Below, in pieces: positions 35,239 to 44,167 of a DNA stretch of 64,000 nt. How positions within the stretch are numbered: the first letter of the stretch is position 1; each line of letters starts with the position of its first letter. The notes beneath the pieces are model-generated. The model saw only the letters and a program-made list of their open reading frames with translations, searched no databases and was not told the DNA's origin. The position numbers and the translations under genes were made by a program. The stretch is from Tropicibacter alexandrii (GTDB lineage Bacteria > Pseudomonadota > Alphaproteobacteria > Rhodobacterales > Rhodobacteraceae): NCBI RefSeq assembly GCF_003667315.2, contig NZ_RCTZ02000015.1:44348-108347 (forward strand), given 5' to 3'.

Positions 35239-35768
35239 CGGTCCTCTGGCAACCAAGACGCCGCCCAGCGCACCCGCGACATGAGGATGTGACGCGCGAC
35301 CGGTGTGCCCCGGTCCAGTGCCACCAGCGACAGGTACAGCCGGTCCATGTGCAACCACGCAAACCCCAGCATCAGCGCCAGAAAGGGCAGGCCCATCGCC
35401 AGCGGCAAAAGCAGGCCCGCCGCCACGGCAAGACCCGTCAGAAGAGCGACCTGAAGCACCTGCGCCTCGGCCCGGTAGCGGGTGGCGAGCAACGCCGGAT
35501 CGATCTGGTTCGGGTCCAGTCCCGGACGCAGCCCGAACAGCCGCCACGCCCAAACCTGCCGCCGCTTGACGGAATTGACGTAGCTGCCGGGCAGTGCCTT
35601 TGCGTCGACGAGATCGTTGGCGACGTTGTCATCGACCCAACCCAACCGGATCATCGCCACCATTCCGATCAACGCCAGCAAAGCCGGAGGCAGGTTCAGG
35701 GCAAAGAGCCCGGCGATCGCCATGGGCAGCGCCGCCCCCAAAACACATCCGAGATCACGTTCCATCAT
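35235..35768 (-). CDS. Membrane protein of unknown function
   Basis: A 177-residue protein with about four predicted helices (LGAALPMAIAGLFALNLPPALLALIGMVAM, VALLTGLAVAAGLLLPLAMGLPFLALMLGF) around a cytoplasmic loop with YVNSVKRRQVWAWRLFGLRPGLDP. The ATG at 35768 has GGAGG upstream. I recognise no domain. It shares its stop-codon bases with the LysR gene. Confidence 0.7.
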   Translation of the reverse strand: MMERDLGCVLGAALPMAIAGLFALNLPPALLALIGMVAMIRLGWVDDNVANDLVDAKALPGSYVNSVKRRQVWAWRLFGLRPGLDPNQIDPALLATRYRAEAQVLQVALLTGLAVAAGLLLPLAMGLPFLALMLGFAWLHMDRLYLSLVALDRGTPVARHILMSRVRWAASWLPEDR

Positions 35769-35858
35769 CGCATCCTCCGCTTTGACTCCAACGACGATAC
35801 GGCTCAGAGGTTGCAAAAAGGTTGGCACGGGCAGCAAGGTTCCGCCCGCACCCCCTGA

Positions 35859-37583
35859 TCACGCCGTCAGGATGTCGCCTGCGCGTTCACCGATGATGAC
35901 ACAGGGCGCCATGGTGTTGCCAGTGGTCACGCGCGGCATGATCGAGGCATCGGCGATGGTCAGCCCTTCGACACCGTATACGTTCAGGTTGGCATCCACG
36001 ACCGACATGTCGTCCTGCCCCATCTTGCAGGTGCAGCTTTCGTGGAAATACGTCCCGGCGGCATTCTTCGCGAAATCGCGCATCTCGTCGGCGGACAGCG
36101 CACCGGGCATGACCTCGCGCTTGACGAAATCGCTCAGCGGCGCGGAATTGCCGATCTCGCGGCATTTCTCGATGCTGCGGATCACCGCCGTAAGGTCGTC
36201 CTCGTGGCTGAGGAACTGCGCGTCGACCTTGGCCATCGCCATGGGATCGTTGCTGGTCAGGTAGACGCGGCCACGCGATTTGGGTCGGACAAGGCCGGGC
36301 GAGATCGTCCACGCCGCAGCGGGCGGGTTGAACTGCGGACCGGTGACTTCGGTCGCATAGGGCACCTCGATCTGGAAGGGCTGGGTGTCCGGGCTGTCGA
36401 GATCGGGCGAGGATTTCCAGAAATAGGTCGCCTCGGCCAAGCTGTTTCTGGGCGCCTGTGGTTCATTGTACTCCCAGATGCAGCCCGCGACCAAAACGTG
36501 ATCCTGAAAGCCCTGACCGACGCCCGGACGATCCACCACGGTTTCGACATTGATCCGGTCCAGTTCGGCCTTGGGGCCGATGCCCGACAGCATCAGGATT
36601 TTCGGCGTGTTGATCGCGCCCGCGGACAGCACGACACGACCCGCACTGACGGAGTGCGCCGCGCCATCCTTGACGAAGTCGACCCCGGTGACGCGGGTGC
36701 CCTCCAACGTCAGGCGGGTCACATGCGCGCCGGTCAGCAGGGTGACATTGCCTTGCCGCAGCACGGGATAGAGGTAGGTCTGAGCGATGTTCACCCGCCG
36801 CCCGTCCTTGATCCGGACGTTCGCCAAAGCCGCGCCACCGTCGCCTTCCATCATTTCGCCATTCATGTCGGCATAGGCCTTGATGCCTACGCTTTCACAG
36901 GCGTCGAGCATCGCGGGGGCGATGGGGCACGGGTTCTGGACCTGCTCGACCCAGACCTTGCCGCCGGTGCCACGGCGGGCGGCGTCGGGCGCGCCCTGCC
37001 AATCCTCGATCCGCTTGTAGATTTCCAGCACAGAGTCGTAATTCCACGCGTCGTCGCCAGCCTCGGCGGCCCACATGTCAAAGTCGCTTTTGTGCCCACG
37101 CGCCCAGATCTGGACATTGACCGATGAGCCACCGCCCACGACCTTGCCCATCGGCAGGATCAGGGAACGCCCGTTGACGCTGTCGGCGGGGTCGGCGGTG
37201 TGGCCCCAGTCGCGTTCGCTGCGCAGGTTGGTGGGCCACATGGCGGGGTTCAGCACGGCCTCGACCTGATCGGTCTCGCCCGCCTCCAGCACCAGCACCT
37301 GCGCGCCCGCCTCGGCCAGACGGGCTGCGACGACCGCGCCAGACGTCCCCGAGCCCACGACGATGGCATCGTAACTGTCCTTCAGAGCCTGCGCATTATA
37401 AAGCTGGGTGATCGCCGCATCGCCGCCCTCTTGCGCCATCGCGCGGACGGCAGACAGCGACGCCCCGGCCGCCAGAGCCAGTTGCATGAAGCGCCGCCGC
37501 CCGATCTTGCCGCGATAGAGCGCGGCCTCCAACGCGTTGACGATATCCCCCGCGGCAAGCGGGTGGTGCTGTTTGGTGAACAT
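35859..37583 (-). CDS. GMC-family FAD dehydrogenase with Tat signal (choline dehydrogenase-like)
   Basis: Periplasmic alcohol/polyol dehydrogenase candidate. The 574 residues have a twin-arginine signal (GRRRFMQLALAAG, about 27-39, after a long n-region), the FAD-binding GSGTSGAVVAARLAEAG (77-93), GMC signatures GGGSSVN and SAGAINTPKILMLSGIGP, and the C-terminal active-site region FHESCTCKMG with TTGNTMAP. GGGAGGA precedes the ATG. The fold is typical of GMC enzymes, but the substrate is not decidable. The intergenic region from 37584 to 37788 holds a family-B hairpin. Confidence 0.9.
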   Translation of the reverse strand: MFTKQHHPLAAGDIVNALEAALYRGKIGRRRFMQLALAAGASLSAVRAMAQEGGDAAITQLYNAQALKDSYDAIVVGSGTSGAVVAARLAEAGAQVLVLEAGETDQVEAVLNPAMWPTNLRSERDWGHTADPADSVNGRSLILPMGKVVGGGSSVNVQIWARGHKSDFDMWAAEAGDDAWNYDSVLEIYKRIEDWQGAPDAARRGTGGKVWVEQVQNPCPIAPAMLDACESVGIKAYADMNGEMMEGDGGAALANVRIKDGRRVNIAQTYLYPVLRQGNVTLLTGAHVTRLTLEGTRVTGVDFVKDGAAHSVSAGRVVLSAGAINTPKILMLSGIGPKAELDRINVETVVDRPGVGQGFQDHVLVAGCIWEYNEPQAPRNSLAEATYFWKSSPDLDSPDTQPFQIEVPYATEVTGPQFNPPAAAWTISPGLVRPKSRGRVYLTSNDPMAMAKVDAQFLSHEDDLTAVIRSIEKCREIGNSAPLSDFVKREVMPGALSADEMRDFAKNAAGTYFHESCTCKMGQDDMSVVDANLNVYGVEGLTIADASIMPRVTTGNTMAPCVIIGERAGDILTA

Positions 37584-37760
37584 GTCTTTCCTCCCAAGAA
37601 TGTCCGCCACGCGGGCTCCTCTTCCCGGTCTCGTGGCGAAGAGATGCAAAATAATGCGCCTCTCTTGGGAATTTTTGACGGATTCGGCATTTCGATCAAG
37701 AAAAGCCTGCGACATTTTGCACCAAAATGCACAGCCGCAGACTACAGGGACGGGGTGGAG

Positions 37761-37781
37761 GCCCCGGGTCAAGCCCGGGGC
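37761..37781. repeat. Family-B GC palindrome downstream of the VWA gene
   Basis: GCCCCGGG (37761-37768), loop TCAAG, CCCGGGGC (37774-37781). It is identical to the hairpins at 10392 and 54480, and placed just after the VWA gene stop. Confidence 0.88.
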
Positions 37782-37788
37782 GCGTGGA

Positions 37789-39744
37789 TTACCGTTGCAG
37801 GCTTTCCGCCAGACGCATCAGGGTGATTGCCTCTTGGCGATAGCCGTAGGGGTCGCTCCCCTTGGAGGCCTGCGCCAAGGCAATCGCATCACCCATCGAC
37901 CAGTCGCCGATCACGTCAGAGCCTTGCAACAGTTGCCCGAAGCCCGCAATCGCGGTCGCCCAGTTCGCCTCGGCCAGCGGCGCGGCATCGGACAGGATCG
38001 GCGTTTCGATCAGCTGGCTGACCTCCTCACCGGGGGCCTTGTAGCGCAGGCGGAGGAAGCCGAGTTCGTCACTGTCGGACGCCACCGGGTTGGCACCATA
38101 GCGCAGAGGGTCGGTCATGCGGGCGTCGGACCCGACCGGGGTGATCTCGTAGATCGCGGTCACCTGATGGCCTGCGCCGATCTCGCCCGCATCGACCTTG
38201 TCGTTGTTGAAGTCCTCGCGGTTCAGCGCGCGGGTCTCGTAGCCGATCAGCCGGTATTCGGCGACCTGCGCCGGGTTCCATTCGACCTGTATCTTGACGT
38301 CATCGGCGATGGTGAAGAGCGTCCCGGTCAACTGGTCGACCAGCACTTTCTGCGCCTCGGGGAGCGTGTCGATATAGGCGGCCATGCCGTTGCCGGTCTG
38401 CGCCAGCGCCTGCATCGTCGCGTCGTCCAGATTGCCCCGGCCAAAGCCAAGGACCGACAGGTAGGTGCCGCTGTCGCGCTGGTCTGCGATGTAGTCCTTC
38501 AGGTCGTCGGGATCGCTGATGCCGATGTTGAAATCGCCATCGGTGGCGAGGATCACGCGGGAGACATCGCCCTCCTCAGCCATCTCGGCGGCGGTGGCAT
38601 AGGCCTGCTGCAGCCCCGCCTGCCCCGCCGTGCCGCCGCCCGCTTGCAGGTTGTTCAAGGCGGCAAGGATCGTCTCGCGCTCGGACGCCGGGGTCGGGTC
38701 AAGCACGCGGCCCGCGCTGCCCGCATAGGTGACGATGGCGACGCTGTCCTCGGGTTGAAGCTGGCCCAGCATCAGGCGGAAGCTTTGCACCAGAAGCGGC
38801 AGCTTGGACGGCTCGTTCATCGACCCGGACGTGTCGATGAGGAAGACGAGGTTCAGCGGCTTGCGTTCCACCACCTCGGCGCCTTGCAGGCCGATATGCA
38901 CCAGTTGCGTGCCCTCCCGCCACGGGCTGTCAGAGACACCCACATTGGTGGAAAACGGCTGACCTGCGGCGGGGGCCGGGTAGTCGTAATGGAAATAGTT
39001 CACCATCTCCTCGATCCGCACCGCACCGTCCGGGGGCAGCATGCCACGGTTCAGCGAGTTGCGGATCACCGACCACGACGCCGTATCCACGTCGATGGAG
39101 AAGGTCGAGACCGGGTCCTCGGCCGTGACCTTGATCGGGTTGGCATCGGCGTCGGGGAAGGCCTCGGTGTCGCTTTCGGGTGCCACGTAGCGGTCCGGCA
39201 ACGGCATTGGCGCTGGCCCACGGGCCGTCAGGCTGGTGAGACCGCCGGAATAGCCCGATTGCGGCGCGGCGCTGAGCGTCTTGTTGCGCGGTTGGGCTTG
39301 CGGCTGCGGCGGTGCGGCGGCCTGCAGGTCGTCCAAGCTGAAGGCGGGCGCCTCTTCGACGATGACGGGTTCCATCACGGGGGCCTCCGGCTCTGGTGCG
39401 TCCGAAGTATAGGACACACCCGCGCCCGGCTGGATCAAGCTCGGCTGCTCCCGTAGGGCGGGCAGGACGGTGACCATGGCGATGGCCGCGAGGGCGGTGG
39501 AGGCGGTCAGGATTCCGCGGGTCGGCAGGTTGGCGATCATCTGTCTTACTCCTTTGAAAAGGCCCGTTTTCGGGCGCTCGGAAGTAGGACGGGCCGGAGC
39601 GGTGGATTCTTGGAGCCGGTCGAAATTTTTCATCGCCAGCGCCAGCGCCTCGGCCTTTTTCGATGCCTCGGGCGCGGGTGTTTCCACACCCTCGAAAAGG
39701 GATTTCAGATCGTCCAGATCGTCGTGCGTGTCACGGTCGCTCAT
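37789..39744 (-). CDS. VWA-domain membrane protein, possible anti-sigma partner
   Basis: A 651-residue protein with a cytoplasmic N-terminus (about 1-75), one membrane helix (77-96) and a large periplasmic part. This includes the YfbK-type N-terminal VWA-associated domain, a VWA domain with MIDAS DTSGS (304-308) and the DUF3520 C-terminus. The N-terminal DDLKSLFEG..PAPEASKKAEALALAM resembles the sigma-binding segment of alphaproteobacterial anti-sigma factors. Its ATG overlaps the ECF sigma gene's stop as ATGA. I infer that it restrains the sigma factor and senses an envelope signal. Confidence 0.85.
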   Translation of the reverse strand: MSDRDTHDDLDDLKSLFEGVETPAPEASKKAEALALAMKNFDRLQESTAPARPTSERPKTGLFKGVRQMIANLPTRGILTASTALAAIAMVTVLPALREQPSLIQPGAGVSYTSDAPEPEAPVMEPVIVEEAPAFSLDDLQAAAPPQPQAQPRNKTLSAAPQSGYSGGLTSLTARGPAPMPLPDRYVAPESDTEAFPDADANPIKVTAEDPVSTFSIDVDTASWSVIRNSLNRGMLPPDGAVRIEEMVNYFHYDYPAPAAGQPFSTNVGVSDSPWREGTQLVHIGLQGAEVVERKPLNLVFLIDTSGSMNEPSKLPLLVQSFRLMLGQLQPEDSVAIVTYAGSAGRVLDPTPASERETILAALNNLQAGGGTAGQAGLQQAYATAAEMAEEGDVSRVILATDGDFNIGISDPDDLKDYIADQRDSGTYLSVLGFGRGNLDDATMQALAQTGNGMAAYIDTLPEAQKVLVDQLTGTLFTIADDVKIQVEWNPAQVAEYRLIGYETRALNREDFNNDKVDAGEIGAGHQVTAIYEITPVGSDARMTDPLRYGANPVASDSDELGFLRLRYKAPGEEVSQLIETPILSDAAPLAEANWATAIAGFGQLLQGSDVIGDWSMGDAIALAQASKGSDPYGYRQEAITLMRLAESLQR

Positions 39745-40292
39745 GCCTCTGCCTCCTTTTCCTCTGCCTCGTTCATCGCTTTCAGTTTCTTCTTGGCCTC
39801 CGAGATCCGCCACGCCACGGTGCCTTCTGGCACATCGAGGATCGCGGCGGCCTCGGCCTGTGTGACCCCGTCGAGAACCAGCGCCAGCGTCTCGCGCAGG
39901 TCCTGCCCCAGCCGGGTCATGGCGGTGCGCAACCAGTCGGCGCGCTCGGCCCGCTCGGCCTCATCGGCGCGGCGGGCGATTTCCCAGCCCCCCCAGCCCT
40001 CGGCGGCCTTGGCATGGGTGGCGTTTCGGCGGAAGCGGTCGCGCGCGGCGTTGACGGTGATCTTGTAGAGCCAGGTCGTCACCCGGGCCTCGCCACGATA
40101 GTGCTGCAGCTTGACCGGCAGGGCCGCGCAGATGTCCTGCGCCAGATCCTCGGCCTCGGCCCGGCTGCCGGTGACCCGCCAAGCATAGGCAAAGACCTTG
40201 TCATAGACACGTTCGACCAGCAGCGAGAACGCCTGCCGGTCGCCGTCTGCGGCCGCGCGGGCCAGGGTTTCATCGCTTACATCCATCCGCAT
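39741..40292 (-). CDS. ECF-family RNA polymerase sigma factor
   Basis: Alternative sigma factor of the ECF group. The 183 residues have region 2 (RQAFSLLVERVYDKVFAYAWRVTGSRAEAEDLAQDI) and region 4 (TLALVLDGVTQAEAAAILDVPEGTVAWRISEAKKKLKA). The start at 40292 (MRMDVSD) or 40286 are equally plausible. The gene overlaps the VWA gene by 4 bases, and a family-A repeat lies upstream. No autoregulatory promoter could be defined. Confidence 0.9.
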   Translation of the reverse strand: MRMDVSDETLARAAADGDRQAFSLLVERVYDKVFAYAWRVTGSRAEAEDLAQDICAALPVKLQHYRGEARVTTWLYKITVNAARDRFRRNATHAKAAEGWGGWEIARRADEAERAERADWLRTAMTRLGQDLRETLALVLDGVTQAEAAAILDVPEGTVAWRISEAKKKLKAMNEAEEKEAEA

Positions 40293-40356
40293 CTTGTGAC
40301 TGAGACGCGGCAGGCCCCGCAATTCTTGGATACCTTACCGATTTTTTTCGCGCAGC

Positions 40357-40392
40357 CTGAGGTAGGATGGGTGATCACCCATCCTACTTGAG
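40357..40392. repeat. Family-A palindromic repeat, copy 2
   Basis: The same 36 bases as copy 1: CTGAG, then the 26-base palindrome (40362-40387), then TTGAG. It supplies the final codons CTC AAG TAG of the esterase gene and sits upstream of the ECF sigma gene. Confidence 0.93.
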
Positions 40393-41172
40393 CCAACGCA
40401 GGGTCAAATCGCCGTCAGGGTCGGCCAGCGCGTCGATCACGTCGAAATGGTGTTTGGCCGGCTCGACAACGCAATCGCAGCCCCAAGCCTCGCCCAGCGC
40501 CTGTGCCTGTTCGACAAAGGCGGGCCGCTCATCGCCACCGACCCAGACCGTCACCTTGGCCTTGGGCGCAGCGCCCAGAACCGGGCTTTCGCGCTGCGCC
40601 TCGTCGTCGTCGATCTGCAATTCGGCATTCATCGACGTCCGCATCAGCGGGCGCAGATCGGCCACCGGCGAGATCGGCAGCACATGCGCCAGCCGCCCCG
40701 CAACATCGTCGGGCAGCACGCCATCCATGGCCAAGCGCGCCACAAGATGACCACCGGCGGAGTGACCCGCCAGATAGATCGGCCCGTCGATCTCGCGCGA
40801 GATCACGGTCACCGCCTGCGCCACCTGCCGGGTGATGTCGGTGATCCGGACCTTGGGGCACAGATCGTAGCTTGGCAGCGCCACGGCAAAGCCCTGCGCC
40901 CGGGCGCCCTCGGCCAGATGGCTCCAGTACGAACGATCGAATTTCAGCCAGTAGCCACCATGGACAAACACCGCCAGCCCACGGGGTGGGCCGTCGGGCA
41001 GGAACAGGTCCAGCGCCTCGCGCGTTCCGTGCCCGTACATCACCCCCAACCGCGCACGCCCGGCCACCGACATCCGCGCCCGGTACGCTTCGGCATCGGA
41101 CACCCAGCGATCCGGGTAATCGGCCGCGCCGGGAATATACGCGGCGTTTGCGTAGGCATCATCGAGTTCCAT
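40384..41172 (-). CDS. Alpha/beta hydrolase, kynurenine formamidase/esterase-like
   Basis: A 262-residue hydrolase with the oxyanion motif HGGYW (71-75) and the nucleophile elbow GHSAGG (Ser138). The probable triad is completed by an Asp in GGDERPAF and a His in AKHHFDVID. HGG-x-W places it close to arylformamidase and carboxylesterase families. The C-terminal LK-stop is read from the family-A repeat. It is divergent from the aldehyde dehydrogenase across 79 bases. Confidence 0.85.
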   Translation of the reverse strand: MELDDAYANAAYIPGAADYPDRWVSDAEAYRARMSVAGRARLGVMYGHGTREALDLFLPDGPPRGLAVFVHGGYWLKFDRSYWSHLAEGARAQGFAVALPSYDLCPKVRITDITRQVAQAVTVISREIDGPIYLAGHSAGGHLVARLAMDGVLPDDVAGRLAHVLPISPVADLRPLMRTSMNAELQIDDDEAQRESPVLGAAPKAKVTVWVGGDERPAFVEQAQALGEAWGCDCVVEPAKHHFDVIDALADPDGDLTLRWLK

Positions 41173-41251
41173 GAAATTCCCTTCTCTGGCTCTATACTTT
41201 CACCCCAACAGATGATGAACCTTTCGACAAGACAAGACCCACGGAGACGAC

Positions 41252-42724
41252 ATGCTGGACCAGGCCACAAATCTCAAATCCTTGCTCAAGGATCCCACGT
41301 TGCTCGAACCGCGCGCCTATGTGAACGGCGCATGGATCGCGGGTGACACGTTCGAGGTGACGAACCCGGCGCGCGGCGATGTCATCGCCGAGGTCACCGA
41401 CCTGTCGCGCGATCAGGTGGCCGAGGCCATCGACGCCGCCTACACCGCCCAAAAGGACTGGGCCACGTGGACCGGCAAGGAACGCGCCGCCGTGATGCGC
41501 AAATGGTTCGACCTGATGATGGAGAACCAGCACGATCTGGGCATCATCATGACCGCCGAACAGGGCAAGCCGCTGGCCGAGTCCAAGGGTGAGATCGCCT
41601 ATGCCGCAGGCTTCATCGAGTTCTTCGGCGAAGAGGCCAAGCGGGTCTATGGCGAGATGATCCCCGGCCACCAGCGCGACAAGCGGATCATGGTGCTGAA
41701 ACAGCCGATCGGCGTGGCGGCCTCGATCACACCTTGGAATTTCCCCGCCGCGATGATCACGCGCAAGGCCGGCCCGGCACTGGCCGCCGGCTGTGCCTTT
41801 GTCGCGCGTCCCGCCAAGGAAACGCCGCTATCGGCCACCGCGCTCGCCGTTCTGGCCGAACGTGCGGGCATCCCGGCGGGCGTGTTCAACGTCGTGACCT
41901 CGTCGAGTTCGTCCGAGGTTGGCAAGGAGTTCTGCGAGAACCCCAAGGTGCGCAAGCTGACCTTCACCGGCTCGACCGAAGTCGGGCGCATCCTGCTGAA
42001 GCAGGCCGCCGATCAGGTCATGAAATGCTCGATGGAGCTGGGCGGCAACGCGCCCTTCATCGTCTTTGACGATGCCGATCTGGATGCCGCCGTCGAGGGC
42101 GCCATCATGTGCAAGTTCCGCAACAACGGCCAGACCTGTGTCTGTGCGAACCGCATCTACGTGCAGGCGGGCGTGTACGACACCTTTGCCGAAAAACTGG
42201 CCGCCAAGGTGAAGGACATGAAGGTCGGAGACGGCCTAGAGGACGGCACCGACCTTGGCCCGCTGATCAATGGCGACGCCATCGAGAAGGTGCAGGAACA
42301 CGTGGCCGACGCCAAGGCAAAGGGCGGCAAGGTCATCCTTGGCGGCGGCGAGCCGATGCAGGGGCCGGGTCATTTCCTGCCGCCGACCATCGTGACCGGC
42401 GCAACGCAAGAGATGGCCTTTGCCACCGAGGAAACCTTTGGCCCGCTGGCGCCGCTGTTCAAGTTCGAGGACGTGGATGACGTGATCGCCATGGCGAATG
42501 ACACGATCTTTGGTCTGGCCTCCTACTTCTATGCCAAGGACCTGAGCCGCGTCTACAAGGTGGCCGAGGCGCTTGAATACGGCATCGTCGGGGTCAATAC
42601 CGGGATCATCTCGACCGAGGTCGCGCCCTTTGGCGGGGTCAAGCAATCGGGTCTGGGCCGCGAGGGCAGCCATCACGGGATCGAGGATTACCTCGAAATG
42701 AAATACGTCTGCCTCAGCGTGTGA
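41252..42724 (+). CDS. gabD: NAD(P)-dependent succinate-semialdehyde dehydrogenase
   Basis: Aldehyde dehydrogenase most like GabD, oxidising succinate semialdehyde to succinate. The 490 residues have active-site Cys295 (NNGQTCVC), Glu261 (MELGGNAPF) and the GSTEVG nucleotide loop (239-244). The coenzyme-binding KPA-x-x-TP is RPAKETP here (Arg187), a substitution to note. No gabT is adjacent, so the supplier of semialdehyde is outside the window. Its stop overlaps the next gene's GTG (GTGA). Confidence 0.9.
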   Translation: MLDQATNLKSLLKDPTLLEPRAYVNGAWIAGDTFEVTNPARGDVIAEVTDLSRDQVAEAIDAAYTAQKDWATWTGKERAAVMRKWFDLMMENQHDLGIIMTAEQGKPLAESKGEIAYAAGFIEFFGEEAKRVYGEMIPGHQRDKRIMVLKQPIGVAASITPWNFPAAMITRKAGPALAAGCAFVARPAKETPLSATALAVLAERAGIPAGVFNVVTSSSSSEVGKEFCENPKVRKLTFTGSTEVGRILLKQAADQVMKCSMELGGNAPFIVFDDADLDAAVEGAIMCKFRNNGQTCVCANRIYVQAGVYDTFAEKLAAKVKDMKVGDGLEDGTDLGPLINGDAIEKVQEHVADAKAKGGKVILGGGEPMQGPGHFLPPTIVTGATQEMAFATEETFGPLAPLFKFEDVDDVIAMANDTIFGLASYFYAKDLSRVYKVAEALEYGIVGVNTGIISTEVAPFGGVKQSGLGREGSHHGIEDYLEMKYVCLSV

Positions 42725-43059
42725 CGATGGACCGGGAGTTGGCCGCGTGGTTCGACGCGGCCCATTCCGGCGCTGGGACACCGTGGCTATCTGCGGCGGA
42801 TGCGGACCTGCTGGTTCGCTATGCCCTGACGCGCGGTGAGGGCGTGGCGATGATGGAGGCTGCGGCCTACACCTTTCACGAGCCCCCGCGAGAGGCGGGT
42901 TGGGAAATCCTTGGGGCCGATCCTGCGGGCTGGAACTGGGAGGAACACCGCGATCCGGCGCGGGCCTGCGCACTGTTCCGGCGCAAGCTGCGGCAGGCGG
43001 TTCAGGATGGCGCCCGGCTGCAATACAAGATCTGGCTGCGAAAGGGTGGCGGCGCATAG
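42721..43059 (+). CDS. Small protein of unknown function coupled to gabD
   Basis: A 112-residue soluble protein (RELAAWFDAAHSGAGTPWLSAADADLLVRYAL, then a helical end KLRQAVQDGARLQYKIWLRK). Start is GTG at 42721 inside the gabD stop, or ATG at 42727. No recognised domain. The 4-base overlap makes co-translation with gabD likely, but function is unknown. Confidence 0.65.
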   Translation: MTMDRELAAWFDAAHSGAGTPWLSAADADLLVRYALTRGEGVAMMEAAAYTFHEPPREAGWEILGADPAGWNWEEHRDPARACALFRRKLRQAVQDGARLQYKIWLRKGGGA

Positions 43060-43105
43060 GCCCGCCTCGCAACCTGTCGCCCGGGCAAGTGGGAAAGGGT
43101 TTGCT

Positions 43106-43996
43106 GTGAGGGACGTGCGCGTTTTCCTGTATCCCGATTTGCTGCGGCGGGTGGAGGCCAGACGGCATGGCTTGCTTTGCCCCATGATCGACCTGTTGCG
43201 CGAGTCCGGGTTCGAGGTGTCCTTGCACGAGGACAGCCCAGAGAACCTGCACACGGGCCGGGACGGCTATTCCGTGGTGCGCATGATCGCACCGCTCGGG
43301 CCGCAGGGGGTGACCTTTCGCCGGACCTATCTCGAACCCTTCTACCATATCGAGACCACCGCCAATCGCTGGGACTGGCCCGTGGCCCGCGCCGCGTTCG
43401 ACCCGGACCAACCCGCCCACAAGGCCGCGCGCTTCATGAAGACGCAAGCCGGTCGCCTGCTTGCCGACCGCCCCGTCACGCGCGAGGGCTTTGTCTTTGT
43501 GCCGCTACAGGGGCGGTTGCTGGAACAGCGATCCTTTCAATCCATGACGCCGGTCGCGATGATCGAGGCCCTTCTGGACCACGACCCCAAGCGCCGGATC
43601 GTCGCCACCCTGCACCCGCGCGAGACCTACACACCGGCAGAGATCACGGCGCTGGAACGGCTGGAGCGGATCGCCCCCCGCTTCGAGGTGGCCCGCGCCG
43701 CGTCCGCCGATCTGCTGACCGCCTGCGATTACGTGGCGACGATGAATTCGTCGGTGGCCTTGCAGGGGTACTTCATCGGAAAACCGGCGGTGCTGTTCGG
43801 CAAGGTCGACTTCCACCACATCGCCGCGAAGGTCCCAGAGACCGGCATGGACGCGATCCGCGCCGCCCCAGATCTGACCCCCGACTACGCCACCTACCTG
43901 TGGTGGTTCTTTCGGGTCATGGCGATCCGCGCCGCGGGCGATGATGCAAAACGCGGCATCCGCAGCGCGTTGTTGCGCGCTGGCTGGCCTTTGTAG
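43106..43996 (+). CDS. Glycosyltransferase-like / capsule biosynthesis-type protein
   Basis: A 296-residue protein starting GTG at 43106, since no suitable ATG is near. It shows features of capsular polysaccharide transferases: RRIVATLHPRETYTPAEITALERLE and YVATMNSSVALQGYFIGKPAVLFGKVDFHHIA, resembling the C-terminal part of KpsC/LipA-type Kdo transferases. No membrane segments. The substrate is unknown and the assignment is moderate. Confidence 0.6.
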   Translation: MRDVRVFLYPDLLRRVEARRHGLLCPMIDLLRESGFEVSLHEDSPENLHTGRDGYSVVRMIAPLGPQGVTFRRTYLEPFYHIETTANRWDWPVARAAFDPDQPAHKAARFMKTQAGRLLADRPVTREGFVFVPLQGRLLEQRSFQSMTPVAMIEALLDHDPKRRIVATLHPRETYTPAEITALERLERIAPRFEVARAASADLLTACDYVATMNSSVALQGYFIGKPAVLFGKVDFHHIAAKVPETGMDAIRAAPDLTPDYATYLWWFFRVMAIRAAGDDAKRGIRSALLRAGWPL

Positions 43997-44167
43997 ACCC
44001 GTCCGCAGAATCCCTCTTGCCAAACGCCGCGACTTGGACAAATTGGCGACAAGCCTTGGCGATGGCGTCGCCGATATAGGGCCCAGTTCACCCATCCTGA
44101 ACGCCGGGATCTTTCTGCACCTGGCCGGGGCGTGGACGAGATCCCCCGGTCGATAGGAGGGATCAAT

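Noticed and set aside
40340..40350. T-run near 40341 as a terminator
   Set aside because: No stem-loop directly precedes it in either direction.
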